Shown one piece after another: positions 9,065-18,103 of a stretch of 53,398 nt of DNA (position 1 is the first letter of the stretch; every line of letters starts with the position of its first letter). This DNA is from JANLUX01 sp031366005 (GTDB lineage Bacteria; Bacteroidota; Bacteroidia; AKYH767-A; OLB10). Made by a program: the position numbers and the translations under genes. The notes under the pieces are model-generated. The model saw only the letters and a program-made list of their open reading frames with translations. It was not told the DNA's origin and ran no database searches. The stretch covers positions 1 through 53,398 of the forward strand of contig JANLZB010000007.1 in assembly GCA_031366005.1 (NCBI GenBank), in the 5' to 3' direction.

Positions 9065-10105
9065 ATGCAACTACAAAAAAATATTTCTCTCAAACCTTAC
9101 AACACTTTTGGTATAGATGTGAGCGCAGCTTATTTCGCTGATGTTTATTCCAAAGAAGAATTAAAAACAATTTTATCAGATGATACTTTTAAGGATAAAC
9201 AAAAATTAATTCTCGGAGGAGGAAGCAATGTATTATTCACAAAAAATGTTGATGCTCTTGTAATTCATAATCAAATAAAAGGAATTGAAATTATCAAAGA
9301 AGATGATAATCATGTTTGGATAAGATCAGGCGCAGGTGAAGCATGGAATGATTTAGTGATGTATGCGGTTCAACATAATTATGGCGGTATTGAAAACTTA
9401 AGTCTTATTCCGGGAAGTGTGGGTGCTGCTCCTATGCAAAACATCGGTGCGTATGGAGTGGAGTTAAAAGAAACATTTGTTGAACTGGAAGCAATAGATA
9501 TTGAAACTGCTGAACAAAAAACTTTTGTTAAAGAAGAATGTATGTTTGGTTACAGAGAAAGTATTTTCAAACAGGAAGCAAAAGGGAAATACATTATCAC
9601 TTCTGTAACACTGCAACTAAATAAAAATCCTGTTTTCAATACAAGCTATGGAGCTATCGAACAGGAATTACAAAAGATGAATGCACAGCCAAACATTAAA
9701 AATATCAGTGATGCAGTTTGCAATATCAGGCGAAGTAAATTGCCAGACCCTGCTAAGATCGGTAATGCTGGAAGTTTTTTTAAAAATCCAACAGTCAATC
9801 AGGAAAAATTTGATCAACTTATCAGCAAGTTTCCATCAATCCCTAATTACCCATCCCGATTCATCGGGACCCAATTACCCAATCACCCAATCAACTATAA
9901 ACTGGCAGCTGGATGGATGATAGAACAATGCGGATGGAAAGGAAAGAGAGTAGGAAATACCGGAGCGCATAAAGACCAGGCTTTAGTGCTTGTTAATTAT
10001 GGCAATGCAACGGGAGAAGAAATTATTGCTGTGGCAAAACAAATTCAACAATCAGTAAAAGAAAAATTTGATGTGGATATTTTACCTGAGGTGAATGTGT
10101 ATTGA
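9065..10105 (+). CDS. murB: UDP-N-acetylenolpyruvoylglucosamine reductase MurB
   Basis: MurB is a cytoplasmic FAD enzyme that reduces UDP-GlcNAc-enolpyruvate to UDP-MurNAc with NADPH in peptidoglycan synthesis. The 346 residues show NTFGIDVSA, the FAD-binding GGGSNVL, IPGSVGAAPMQNIGAYGVE, the catalytic Ser237 in GNAGSFFKNP and the catalytic Glu342 near the C terminus. The Tyr loop and the length fit the E. coli-like type I form. Between NYP and YKLAAGW there is an extra segment of roughly nine residues whose DNA (9842-9893) looks like an intergenic repeat. The last 65 nt are repeated after the downstream TA pair (10656-10720). Confidence 0.96.
   Translation: MQLQKNISLKPYNTFGIDVSAAYFADVYSKEELKTILSDDTFKDKQKLILGGGSNVLFTKNVDALVIHNQIKGIEIIKEDDNHVWIRSGAGEAWNDLVMYAVQHNYGGIENLSLIPGSVGAAPMQNIGAYGVELKETFVELEAIDIETAEQKTFVKEECMFGYRESIFKQEAKGKYIITSVTLQLNKNPVFNTSYGAIEQELQKMNAQPNIKNISDAVCNIRRSKLPDPAKIGNAGSFFKNPTVNQEKFDQLISKFPSIPNYPSRFIGTQLPNHPINYKLAAGWMIEQCGWKGKRVGNTGAHKDQALVLVNYGNATGEEIIAVAKQIQQSVKEKFDVDILPEVNVY
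9842..9893 (+). repeat. Intergenic-type mini-repeat embedded in frame in murB
   Basis: The stretch holds a perfect inverted repeat TCCCGAT-TC-ATCGGGA (9854-9869) flanked by iterations of an 8-nt unit like CCAATTAC/CCAATCAC. Such patterns look like non-coding spacer repeats, yet the frame stays open and it encodes the extra loop of MurB before KLAAGW. Confidence 0.6.
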
Positions 10106-10129
10106 AAAAACGTGTCAGATATTTTCCTT

Positions 10130-10137
10130 TATTTTTG
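10130..10137 (+). promoter_or_regulatory. Bacteroidota -7 box (TATTTTTG) of the YoeB-type TA pair
   Basis: TATTTTTG matches the TAnnTTTG consensus and lies 18 nt upstream of the antitoxin ATG, after the murB stop. A well-spaced -33 TTG is not evident. It suggests that the TA cassette carries its own promoter. Confidence 0.5.
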
Positions 10138-10155
10138 TAGATAATAACAGAAATT

Positions 10156-10386
10156 ATGCAGGCTACTTATCGTTTAAAAACTTCCGAACTCAATAATGAG
10201 TTTATCAAAGTAATTAGAAAGCTTTTTAAAAATAAAGAAATTGATATTACTATTTCTTCTGCTGATCAGCAAAAAGGAAAAGAAGAGTTTATTCAGGCTA
10301 TTGAAGATGTGAGACTTCGTAAAAATATTATTTCTTTTTCTCCTGATGATTTTAAAAAATTCTCAGCCAAACTTACAGGTAATTGA
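10156..10386 (+). CDS. Putative antitoxin of a YoeB-type TA pair
   Basis: This 76-residue protein has a beta-strand-rich N terminus (MQATYRLKTSELNNEF), a helical middle (FIKVIRKLFKNKE) and a charged C-terminal half (EEFIQAIEDVRLRK). It does not look like classic YefM, and I cannot assign a family by eye. The antitoxin role rests on its position: it directly precedes a clear YoeB-family toxin, with a 4-nt stop/start overlap. It would bind and neutralise the toxin and probably repress the pair. The pair sits between intact murB and a second copy of the murB 3' end. Confidence 0.75.
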   Translation: MQATYRLKTSELNNEFIKVIRKLFKNKEIDITISSADQQKGKEEFIQAIEDVRLRKNIISFSPDDFKKFSAKLTGN

Positions 10387-10643
10387 GAAGTATCAATTTT
10401 TCTCAAAAAGCTTTCAAAGATTTTTATTTATGGTCTTTGAAAGATAAAAAGACACTTGAAAAAATCAGCGAGTTGATATTAGAATGTTGTAGAACTCCTT
10501 TTACCGGCAAGGGAAAACCAGAGCCTTTGAAAAATCAGTTCAAAGGAATGTGGTCAAGAAGAATTAATAGTGAGGATAGATTAGTTTACAGCGTTACAGA
10601 TGAAGAGATTTTTATTGTTAGCTGTGAAGGACATTATACCTGA
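10383..10643 (+). CDS. yoeB: Txe/YoeB family ribosome-dependent mRNA interferase
   Basis: This is a RelE-superfamily toxin that cleaves mRNA in the ribosomal A site. The 86 residues align along their full length with E. coli YoeB. They include RTPFTGKGKPEPLK with the catalytic Glu47, WSRRINSEDRLVY with Arg66, and the C-terminal His84-Tyr85 pair (CEGHYT). All four key residues are present, so the toxin looks active. The start is a TTG whose last two bases belong to the antitoxin stop (TTGA overlap), which implies translational coupling and low toxin output. Thirteen bases after its stop begins a 65-nt duplicate of the murB 3' end. Confidence 0.93.
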   Translation: MRSINFSQKAFKDFYLWSLKDKKTLEKISELILECCRTPFTGKGKPEPLKNQFKGMWSRRINSEDRLVYSVTDEEIFIVSCEGHYT

Positions 10644-10655
10644 ATGCCAATTGTA

Positions 10656-10720
10656 AAATTCAGCAATCAGTAAAAGAAAAATTTGATGTAGATATTTTAC
10701 CTGAGGTGAATGTGTATTGA
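10656..10720 (+). pseudogene. Second copy of the murB 3' end
   Basis: These 65 nt match murB 10041-10105 at 63 positions and include the stop codon. Both differences (CAA/CAG and GTG/GTA) are silent in the murB frame. There is no start, so it is a displaced gene end. With the genuine end it forms direct repeats that bracket the TA pair. Confidence 0.92.
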
Positions 10721-10733
10721 TTTCTAAAAAAAC

Positions 10734-13700
10734 TTATCGCATCAAATACATCTTACCCCATCCCTTCTTAAAATAAGAATCGGCTAATGTTTCGCGGTGT
10801 TCAATTTTTTCTTCGTGTAAACGTGTTTGTACCTGATAGAGATAAACACCGTTTGCAAGCTGATCTCCAAACTCATCTTTACCATCCCATGCATAGTCAG
10901 TAATATTTCTTCCAATGTGTAAGTGTCCTAATTCCTCGCGTGTGATTTCGCGAACCACTTTGCCTGTGATGGTCATGATGCGGATTTTCATCTGCTCAGG
11001 GATTTCCGAACCTGTTAATACAAACACAAACCTTGTAGATGTAGAAAAAGGATTTGGATAATTGACAACTTCTGTTATGGTGCTTCTGTTAATAATTTCA
11101 AAAGTTATCCTGTAATGATTTCGTCCGCTTTGATTTCCTGATGCATCCGTAGCTTCCACATCTAATTCATAAATCCCATCCTCTAACCGCTCAGGAGAGT
11201 ATGCAATGCGAAAACTATTTTTTGGTAATGATGCAGGCGTCCATTTCAATTTTGTTTTATCTGTACTGATATTGGGTGCTGATTCAAAATACAAATAACT
11301 TAATACACCAACCGGTGACTTTAAGCTTACCCGGAAATTACTGGTATCGTTTAATGCGAGATAACGGTTCTCATCATTCAGTTGAATTATTATTTCCGGT
11401 TTGGCTGATACTATATCACCATTTAAAATATGCACTCCATCAAAAGTTACATCCATCAAAGGATTGGTAACATCTTTATTAACGTGAATATTAACACTCG
11501 CAAAATTGTTAAAGTGATATTGCTCCGGCTGATCATTATGCGGATTCGCTTCAATCCATAATTTATTATTTCCTAAATAACCAAGCGAGCTGAAACTAAC
11601 GCTGGTCATAATGGTATCGCCTGCAGGTAATGCACGATGAAGACGTTTTGATGCAATCGTATGTTTGTTATTATTCTGATCGTATAGAAAATAATCCACC
11701 AGTAAAGTATCCATAGGTATATTACTAATGTTTTCAAAAGCCATGCTCATAGTCACAGTTTCACCTTCCTGCACAGTGTCTTTATATAAGCTGTAATAAG
11801 AAGTGTTAAGCGTACCTTCAGGAACCGGCTGATAATATATCTGCCATTTATCAAGCTGTGGCGGAGTGCGGTTCAGTGATTCATCTTGTTTGTATGCTTT
11901 TAATTTCAAGTAAGGATAAATATTTGCATCGGCAATTGTATTGAGATTTAATACATCAAAAGTTGGCGGTGTGATGCTGTCGATTAATTTTACTTCTTGT
12001 CCGCTTGATGTTACACCATAAATCTGCAATGCAATACTGTCAGCACTGTTTGTTTCTAATGAATGATAATTCCAGTGCATGCTTTGCCATTGAGTAGCAG
12101 GACCGATCTGTTTTGTTTTTATAAATCCCTTATCCCACACACTTCCCAATGTTGTGTATAGTGAAATACTGGAATTAATGCTGTCACCAAGTAATAATTG
12201 AGTTCTGTTTGGATGTCCTTTCTGAGTAAAAAATATCATTAAGTCTTTATCCTGAACAGTATTCATATTGGCACCCATCTGAGTCATCACATTAAAAAGG
12301 GAAGAATTCATTTGAGAATAATCTACTGCTTCTGCATTCCAAATAACAATATAATCTCCAATGGGAATATCATTTGTGAGAGCGTCAACAAGACTATCAA
12401 TAGCCGCAGCGTCATAAGCTCTGAAAATAAAATATCCTTCGTAACGAGGTCTATTACATGTATGAATTCCTGTTACAGGATCATAGGTGTTAAACTGTCC
12501 TAAATGTTGATCACGGTTATTCCAAAAATAATTATTGTCAATAGAATCAATTACTGCCAGATGAATAGAGGGTTCTCTTGTACATCCACCATATTCAATT
12601 AATGATCCGTTAATTAAATATCCCGGTTCAAAACCAACATCAGGATGATAAAAATTATTTACCTGAAGTGAGTTGGAATCAGTTACAAATCTAAAATGCT
12701 TTATACTATCATCATAAACAATATTGGTATAATCATCATTTTTAAATTGATTAAAATGTGCCTGCGACCAACCGGTAATATTTGGTTTGTAAATGAAAGA
12801 ACTGTTTTTCCATTGAAACTTTTTAGATACTGTTGTATCATTGCTCGTAATAGAATCATTTGCTACGCGCCAGTAATATACGCGGTCGTTATCAAGTAAA
12901 AATGGAATTTGAAATTTAACAACGCCTGAGGCATTGGGCACTGTTGCGTTTTGCAATGGATTGATAAATTTATCTGTAGTATCTACCTGAAAACGATACG
13001 TTCTTGGTGGAGCAAATAAATTGGCAGTAGTAGCTTTTAGCTGAATATTATTAGTAGGTATAATTGCAAACTCTGACGGATAAACGGGATTTATATCGGT
13101 AGAGTTGATGAGCAGCTGCGCGTTTGCAACATTATTTATTGACTCATCATATTCGGGTACGTTGTTATCTACATCTACAATCACCTGGAAAGTATTTAAA
13201 CCCGCAGCGGTTTTAAAATCAACAGGTAGTTTAATTGTGAGTGTATCTTTATAAGTGATGTGATCTAACGTAATAAAAATGTTTGGCAGAATATTTCCAC
13301 TTGGTAATGTTTGACTGATCAGCGTGCGAAAATTCTGATAATGTGCGGCACCGGTATTAGTAAGTACAATTTTCATTTCAAATGAATCCAGCTCTGTTGT
13401 AACATTAGGTGGATTAAAGAAAATCTCAGGTTCTGAAACAGAATACTCTGCTTTGGGAAACGAATTTAAAACAAGTGCCGGATCGCCATGCAATGTCATA
13501 TTCATTGCAACTGCTTTGAGACCGGGAGAAGTAAATAATATATTTTCTATCGTTTTCTGCATGCATACTCCTAATGAAGAACCATACAACTGTTGGAATA
13601 AAACCTTGTGAAACTCTAATGAGTAAGGATGCAAGTCCTCAGCAAGTCCTTTATCAGGCACCGCCATAAATGCAATGGCTGCTTTATCAGGAGTTAAAAC

Positions 13701-15770
13701 AAACCGTTCGTTTAGTTTGCGGGTAACTCCATGTATATCTCCAACAAAACAAGAGTTGGCAAGTATCAGCGGATAACGTCCTTTATTGTGATAATTTTCC
13801 GGTGCATCCGTAGCAATATCAAAAGAGGAACCTGCAGCATGACCGAAAAATGTCATCATGGAACAACCTCCGTCAATAAGATCTTGCAGGTATTTACTTT
13901 GATTTACTTCTATCGGTTCAGTTGAACTTTTTAAAAATGTTGTAACATGGCCACCGAATAAAGTATCTTCAATAATATCACGGTATTGAGAGAGGAATAA
14001 TGAAAGATAATTTTGTTCACTTATATCACTTCCTCCACCAAAATGTAAAACATTTTTCATCCATAATGGTGGTGGCTGATTTGGAAAAGTATCCTGATGC
14101 GCCAATTCAAATTCTTTCATCTTGTTCAGATAAGCAATTACATCTGAATCATTCTGTGCTGCTAAGCGCCCTGTAGCTAATTCAGGCTTGAAAGTATTGG
14201 TATTCAAATTGGCAGTATACATATTATCAGAGGCAGGTTCGCCAAAAGTGGGAACTAAGTTTAAATCATAACCCACTCCTGAATGTGCATTGTTGTACAT
14301 GATAGATTTACCAAGAAGAAAAAGATATTTGGGCTGGTTGTTATCAATTTGCTGATCGCAGAAATTACGTATTGCAATATGATGCTTGTTGATTCCCCAT
14401 GCAAACTGATCATAGATTTCATCAACATCTGCCAATAACGGTGTATGTCCGCTTTGTAAACGATAATCTGCATACAGCTGTGCACCATCCCATACACGTT
14501 TGTTTGACACAATTAAGTAATCTTTATTGTTTCCCTGAACAAGGAAATTATTAAAACGGGCAAAGTGTGATGGATCAGTACTGACCGGACTAATTATCAA
14601 ATTGCCGGCAGGTGAATAAGTAAGTGATGCATCCGTTAAATAGCAAAATCGCTCTGATGCATATGCAGGAATTAATGCACGGATATCAGTAGCTGTAATA
14701 TCCAGTTGAATTTTTCTTAATGTATCATCAAAAACATAAAGAACTGGCTGCGTAGTACTGAAGTTAGTTATATCCAGCATTATTTTGTTGCTGTTACCAC
14801 TTAAGAATAAATGCTGAGGAGCGCTTTCACCTGTAAAATCAAACGATCTCGGATAGCGAAGTTTGAAATAGGCAATGCCTGTATAATTTGGATTTGAAAG
14901 ATTGGTTAAATCATTCTGAGGACTGAATGTAAGAGTTGTTGTTCCATTAGAAGGCAAATTGCTGATGCCAATTGTGTATTTCTTTTGATGATAGGCATTA
15001 ATAGTATCTGTTAAAATATCGGTTCCGTTAGAAAGTATTTTAAAAGGATGGAGGTTTCTATTATAACCGTTAATTGTGGTTTCAACAGTAGGAAGAGACC
15101 CACCTGGTAGATATTTATGAATTGTAAAAGGTTTATCTATTGAAGTAATGCCGTAAATTGAAACCCATCCTTCAGATTCAGTAAACGAATTATCTGCAAC
15201 TTCAAAATCATCCTGGTAACCGGGGTTAAAATCCATAGTATAATTTTGAATCTCTTCACTTATAAATGTTGGCTCAGCAGTGTAACCATTAAGGTTAACA
15301 TCTGTTTCAAGAACGATTCTTTTGTTATTAGTGTTTAATAAATTATAGGTAAGAAAATAAGCAGCGGTGTCATTAAATAAACTATAGTAAGGATTAGGCT
15401 GACTGGAAACCGAATCATACAAACGCGTATCAAGGGTTCCATCATTTCTTTTTCCATAAAACTCTAAGTAATCACCTGTATCAAAAACATTATTTGTGTT
15501 GGCATCATTAACATCAATAAATTGTTCAACACCATTATGAAAAATCTGAAATCTTGATGGATCAGTCCATATACCATTTACCGGAACCTGTGCAAAATCA
15601 AGATCAGTATAGGTTAACCTGTAAATCCCTTCTTTCCATACACTTATTTTAAAATATTGCTGCAGCGAATATTGCTGTGTGGAAGGAAAAGTAATCCATT
15701 CGTTATTGTAGTTCTGTGCGTTTGCAAATGAAACTAAAAAAATAAAAAATAAAGTGTAAAGTTTTTTCAT
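10734..15770 (-). CDS. porU: T9SS sortase PorU, long form (C25 family peptidase)
   Basis: PorU is the cell-surface sortase that removes T9SS type A C-terminal signals and attaches cargo to the surface glycolipid. The 1678-residue protein begins with a signal peptide (ending FANAQ). It carries gingipain-like catalytic residues His644 (FFGHAAGSSFD) and Cys674 (LANSCFVGD). Beta-sandwich domains follow, and then its own T9SS C-terminal domain (NYPNPF, YAWDGKDEFGDQLANGVYLY). P. gingivalis PorU has about 1158 residues; the extra ~500 residues here lie after the peptidase domain. It starts 11 nt after porV, its known partner in the attachment complex, and they form one operon. The adjacency and both catalytic residues make the call firm. 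Confidence 0.93.
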   Translation of the reverse strand: MKKLYTLFFIFLVSFANAQNYNNEWITFPSTQQYSLQQYFKISVWKEGIYRLTYTDLDFAQVPVNGIWTDPSRFQIFHNGVEQFIDVNDANTNNVFDTGDYLEFYGKRNDGTLDTRLYDSVSSQPNPYYSLFNDTAAYFLTYNLLNTNNKRIVLETDVNLNGYTAEPTFISEEIQNYTMDFNPGYQDDFEVADNSFTESEGWVSIYGITSIDKPFTIHKYLPGGSLPTVETTINGYNRNLHPFKILSNGTDILTDTINAYHQKKYTIGISNLPSNGTTTLTFSPQNDLTNLSNPNYTGIAYFKLRYPRSFDFTGESAPQHLFLSGNSNKIMLDITNFSTTQPVLYVFDDTLRKIQLDITATDIRALIPAYASERFCYLTDASLTYSPAGNLIISPVSTDPSHFARFNNFLVQGNNKDYLIVSNKRVWDGAQLYADYRLQSGHTPLLADVDEIYDQFAWGINKHHIAIRNFCDQQIDNNQPKYLFLLGKSIMYNNAHSGVGYDLNLVPTFGEPASDNMYTANLNTNTFKPELATGRLAAQNDSDVIAYLNKMKEFELAHQDTFPNQPPPLWMKNVLHFGGGSDISEQNYLSLFLSQYRDIIEDTLFGGHVTTFLKSSTEPIEVNQSKYLQDLIDGGCSMMTFFGHAAGSSFDIATDAPENYHNKGRYPLILANSCFVGDIHGVTRKLNERFVLTPDKAAIAFMAVPDKGLAEDLHPYSLEFHKVLFQQLYGSSLGVCMQKTIENILFTSPGLKAVAMNMTLHGDPALVLNSFPKAEYSVSEPEIFFNPPNVTTELDSFEMKIVLTNTGAAHYQNFRTLISQTLPSGNILPNIFITLDHITYKDTLTIKLPVDFKTAAGLNTFQVIVDVDNNVPEYDESINNVANAQLLINSTDINPVYPSEFAIIPTNNIQLKATTANLFAPPRTYRFQVDTTDKFINPLQNATVPNASGVVKFQIPFLLDNDRVYYWRVANDSITSNDTTVSKKFQWKNSSFIYKPNITGWSQAHFNQFKNDDYTNIVYDDSIKHFRFVTDSNSLQVNNFYHPDVGFEPGYLINGSLIEYGGCTREPSIHLAVIDSIDNNYFWNNRDQHLGQFNTYDPVTGIHTCNRPRYEGYFIFRAYDAAAIDSLVDALTNDIPIGDYIVIWNAEAVDYSQMNSSLFNVMTQMGANMNTVQDKDLMIFFTQKGHPNRTQLLLGDSINSSISLYTTLGSVWDKGFIKTKQIGPATQWQSMHWNYHSLETNSADSIALQIYGVTSSGQEVKLIDSITPPTFDVLNLNTIADANIYPYLKLKAYKQDESLNRTPPQLDKWQIYYQPVPEGTLNTSYYSLYKDTVQEGETVTMSMAFENISNIPMDTLLVDYFLYDQNNNKHTIASKRLHRALPAGDTIMTSVSFSSLGYLGNNKLWIEANPHNDQPEQYHFNNFASVNIHVNKDVTNPLMDVTFDGVHILNGDIVSAKPEIIIQLNDENRYLALNDTSNFRVSLKSPVGVLSYLYFESAPNISTDKTKLKWTPASLPKNSFRIAYSPERLEDGIYELDVEATDASGNQSGRNHYRITFEIINRSTITEVVNYPNPFSTSTRFVFVLTGSEIPEQMKIRIMTITGKVVREITREELGHLHIGRNITDYAWDGKDEFGDQLANGVYLYQVQTRLHEEKIEHRETLADSYFKKGWGKMYLMR

Positions 15771-15781
15771 TTATTAATTAG

Positions 15782-16867
15782 TTATCCCTTCGGGGTATTG
15801 CTTCCGGGTTTTTTAAAAATATCAAGCTTCAGCGAAAACACATTAGAAGTTAAATCTTTTCCAACATTGGAAAGTGCATAATCAATGGTAATGTTTTTTA
15901 ATCGCAATCCAACACCAAAGCTGGGTGACACTACAGTGGAAGTGCTGTTATCAATATTTTTTACTTTTTGAACATTAAAAACTCCGCCACGCAGAAATAT
16001 AAAATCATCATAGCCCCATTCAATTCCAAAATGCGGATCAAAACTTGCCACATCTGATTTAATCAAAACATTACGCTTGCCATCAAATGTTACATCCATA
16101 TCCAGTTCAGGCATCACCGAAACTTTTTTACCAATATGTGTTTTGTAAGCTGTGCCCAGAATTAATTTTGGCAATGTAACTTCCAAACCATTTTGCGGAA
16201 TTTCATTTCCTGTTTGTGTAAATACTTCTTCAAGGTTTTCAGTGTTAAAGCTCCATGCATTAAAGGTGGAAGTAATGTCTTTTCCAAAAGCCCCAAATCT
16301 CCATTTATCCTTTTCATATTGTAAGCCAAGGTCTAATCCAAATCCCCAAGCTTTGGCAAAATCACCTACTTTACGATGTACAATTTTTGCGTTGCCACCA
16401 ATCCTCAATCCCTCTTTTTTCATCTTCTTGCTAAGCGAAACTATAAACGCATAATCAGCAGCCGAAAAAGATTTTAGGCGATCGTAATTAATGTTTCCAT
16501 CCTTATCAATAAGCTCAGTGCTGTCAATAATATCATCTACTGCAAAACGGATTACTGAAAATCCAACAGTGCGTGTAGCATCCACCTGCGCAGCCAATGA
16601 ACCATAATCATATTTGGCTATGCCAGCAAAATATTCACTGTGCATTAAATCTACCTGAATGTTACCTCGCGTATTTACCAATCCTGCCGGATTCCAGAAA
16701 CCAGCCGTTGCATCACTTACTGAGGCTACCTGTGCTCCACCCATTGCCAGTGCGCGTGCTCCCACACCAATAGCGAGGAACTCATTACTGTATTTAGGTG
16801 CCTGAGCCTTCACTGACGCGGTTAATATTGATAAAATGATAGTGACAATAAGTGTGTGTTTGTACAT
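15782..16867 (-). CDS. porV: T9SS outer-membrane protein PorV (LptO)
   Basis: PorV is a FadL-like 14-strand barrel that shuttles T9SS cargo from the translocon to the PorU attachment complex. The protein has a signal peptide (ending VKAQAPKYS). The family hallmark EFLAIGVGARALAMGGAQVASVSDATAGFWNPAGL follows, split here as EFLAIGVGARALAMGG and AGFWNPAGL. At 361 residues it is a normal length. It lies directly upstream of porU on the same strand. A candidate promoter lies about 100 nt upstream. Confidence 0.95.
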   Translation of the reverse strand: MYKHTLIVTIILSILTASVKAQAPKYSNEFLAIGVGARALAMGGAQVASVSDATAGFWNPAGLVNTRGNIQVDLMHSEYFAGIAKYDYGSLAAQVDATRTVGFSVIRFAVDDIIDSTELIDKDGNINYDRLKSFSAADYAFIVSLSKKMKKEGLRIGGNAKIVHRKVGDFAKAWGFGLDLGLQYEKDKWRFGAFGKDITSTFNAWSFNTENLEEVFTQTGNEIPQNGLEVTLPKLILGTAYKTHIGKKVSVMPELDMDVTFDGKRNVLIKSDVASFDPHFGIEWGYDDFIFLRGGVFNVQKVKNIDNSTSTVVSPSFGVGLRLKNITIDYALSNVGKDLTSNVFSLKLDIFKKPGSNTPKG

Positions 16868-16965
16868 GTCTTCCTGATTTTTAATCTACCACAACGCTAA
16901 ATCTTACCGGATATTTTTGATAGAATGATATATACGCTATTGTAAAAGAAAGGTTTTAATTTTTT

Positions 16966-16992
16966 CAAAATTACGGAGTTAAGGCTTTCAAA
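16966..16992 (-). promoter_or_regulatory. Candidate porV-porU promoter
   Basis: On the minus strand TTTG (16992-16989) is followed after 15 nt by TAATTTTG (16973-16966), which fits the TAnnTTTG box with a spacer slightly shorter than usual. It would give a leader of about 95 nt before porV. Confidence 0.4.
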
Positions 16993-17062
16993 AAGATGGG
17001 TATCTTAACTTAATGTATGCCTTATGTTTTTATAAGGCGCAGTTTTAATTGGCTTCAGGGAT

Positions 17063-17070
17063 TATTTTTG
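17063..17070 (+). promoter_or_regulatory. TATTTTTG -7 box directly before pssA
   Basis: The box ends six bases before the ATG at 17077. Transcription would therefore start at or beside the start codon, giving a leaderless or nearly leaderless mRNA. It also argues against the longer reading frame that begins at 17017. Confidence 0.5.
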
Positions 17071-17076
17071 CGCTTC

Positions 17077-17802
17077 ATGAATTTGATAAAGCAAATCCCT
17101 AATGCCATCACTTGTCTGAACCTGCTTTGCGGTTGTCTTGCATTGCTTTCTGTTTTTGTAGGAATGGCTCATCATGCCTGTCTTTATATACTTGCGGGTT
17201 TGATATTCGATTTTTTAGATGGTTATGTTGCCCGTTTATTAAAAGCCAATTCTCCTATTGGTAAACAACTGGATTCATTGGCTGATATGGTGACATTTGG
17301 TGTGGTGCCCGGCTTTATCTTATTTCATCTTTTTTTAAAAAGTAATTTTTTTATTATGGTGGATAATCGTTTACTTTTTAATCTTCTTAAATACACTTTT
17401 TTTGCAAACACCCTTTGCGCTGCATTGCGCCTCGCAAAGTTTAATACGGATACAAGACAGACAGATTCCTTTCTCGGATTGCCCACACCGGCAAACACCA
17501 TTTTTATTGCATCACTTCCCTTGATTCTTTTGCATGATCACTTTGGACTAACCCCTTATATACTGAACCCAATGATTTTAATTGGTATCTGCATTTTATT
17601 TTCAATGCTGATGATTTCAGAAATTCCACTCTTTTCATTAAAGTTTAAAAATTTTAAATGGGGTGATAATAAACCACAGTTTATACTCATTGCTTTATCA
17701 GTGATATTGATACCGGTTCTGGAATTTGCTGCAATACCACTGATGGTTATATTGTATATAATTTTGTCAATCGTGTTTAGAAATCAATTCGCACATAATT
17801 AG
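17077..17802 (+). CDS. pssA: CDP-diacylglycerol--serine O-phosphatidyltransferase
   Basis: This integral membrane enzyme makes phosphatidylserine, the precursor of phosphatidylethanolamine. The CDP-alcohol phosphotransferase signature is complete: D48-G49, A52-R53, G62, D66 and D70, counted from the start chosen here. Several hydrophobic helices follow. I chose the ATG at 17077 because the protein then begins like family members (IPNAITCLNLLCG) and because a TATTTTTG promoter box lies in the alternative N-terminal extension. An in-frame ATG at 17017 would add 20 residues that show no family resemblance. Confidence 0.93.
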   Translation: MNLIKQIPNAITCLNLLCGCLALLSVFVGMAHHACLYILAGLIFDFLDGYVARLLKANSPIGKQLDSLADMVTFGVVPGFILFHLFLKSNFFIMVDNRLLFNLLKYTFFANTLCAALRLAKFNTDTRQTDSFLGLPTPANTIFIASLPLILLHDHFGLTPYILNPMILIGICILFSMLMISEIPLFSLKFKNFKWGDNKPQFILIALSVILIPVLEFAAIPLMVILYIILSIVFRNQFAHN

Positions 17803-17851
17803 TAACATTCGTATCCTATTCGTTAACTAGTAACCACATTAATTAGTAACC
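17803..17851. repeat. Short TAGTAAC-type repeats before purS
   Basis: Three near copies of a TTAGTAAC/CTAGTAACC unit lie in the 49-nt gap before purS. They resemble the other short-unit spacer repeats in this window. Confidence 0.4.
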
Positions 17852-18103
17852 ATGAAATACACCGCTCATATCACAGTGATGCCCCAGAAAGCGCTCTTAG
17901 ATCCGCAGGGACGGGCAGTAACAGCCAGCATGAAAAATTTAAATCTTTCTGAAATAGAAAATGTACGCATCGGGAAGCATATTACTTTAGAAATTAATGC
18001 TGCTTCACCCGAATCAGCAAAAGAAAAAGTGGATGATGCGTGTAAAAAATTACTGGCAAATCCTATTATGGAAACTTATGAGTTTGAGTTGAAAGAGATG
18101 TAA
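17852..18103 (+). CDS. purS: Phosphoribosylformylglycinamidine synthase subunit PurS
   Basis: PurS is a small cytoplasmic subunit that bridges PurL and PurQ in the fourth step of purine synthesis. The 83 residues contain the family pattern KALLDPQGRAVTASMKNL and VRIGKHITLEI, and end with LLANPIMETYEFEL. The length is normal. No other purine gene is in the window, so it is a detached member of the pathway. It converges with fbp across a 59-nt gap. Confidence 0.95.
   Translation: MKYTAHITVMPQKALLDPQGRAVTASMKNLNLSEIENVRIGKHITLEINAASPESAKEKVDDACKKLLANPIMETYEFELKEM

Noticed and set aside
17017..17076. Twenty extra N-terminal residues of PssA
   Set aside because: The family-like N terminus starts at 17077, and a TATTTTTG promoter box lies within the extension.
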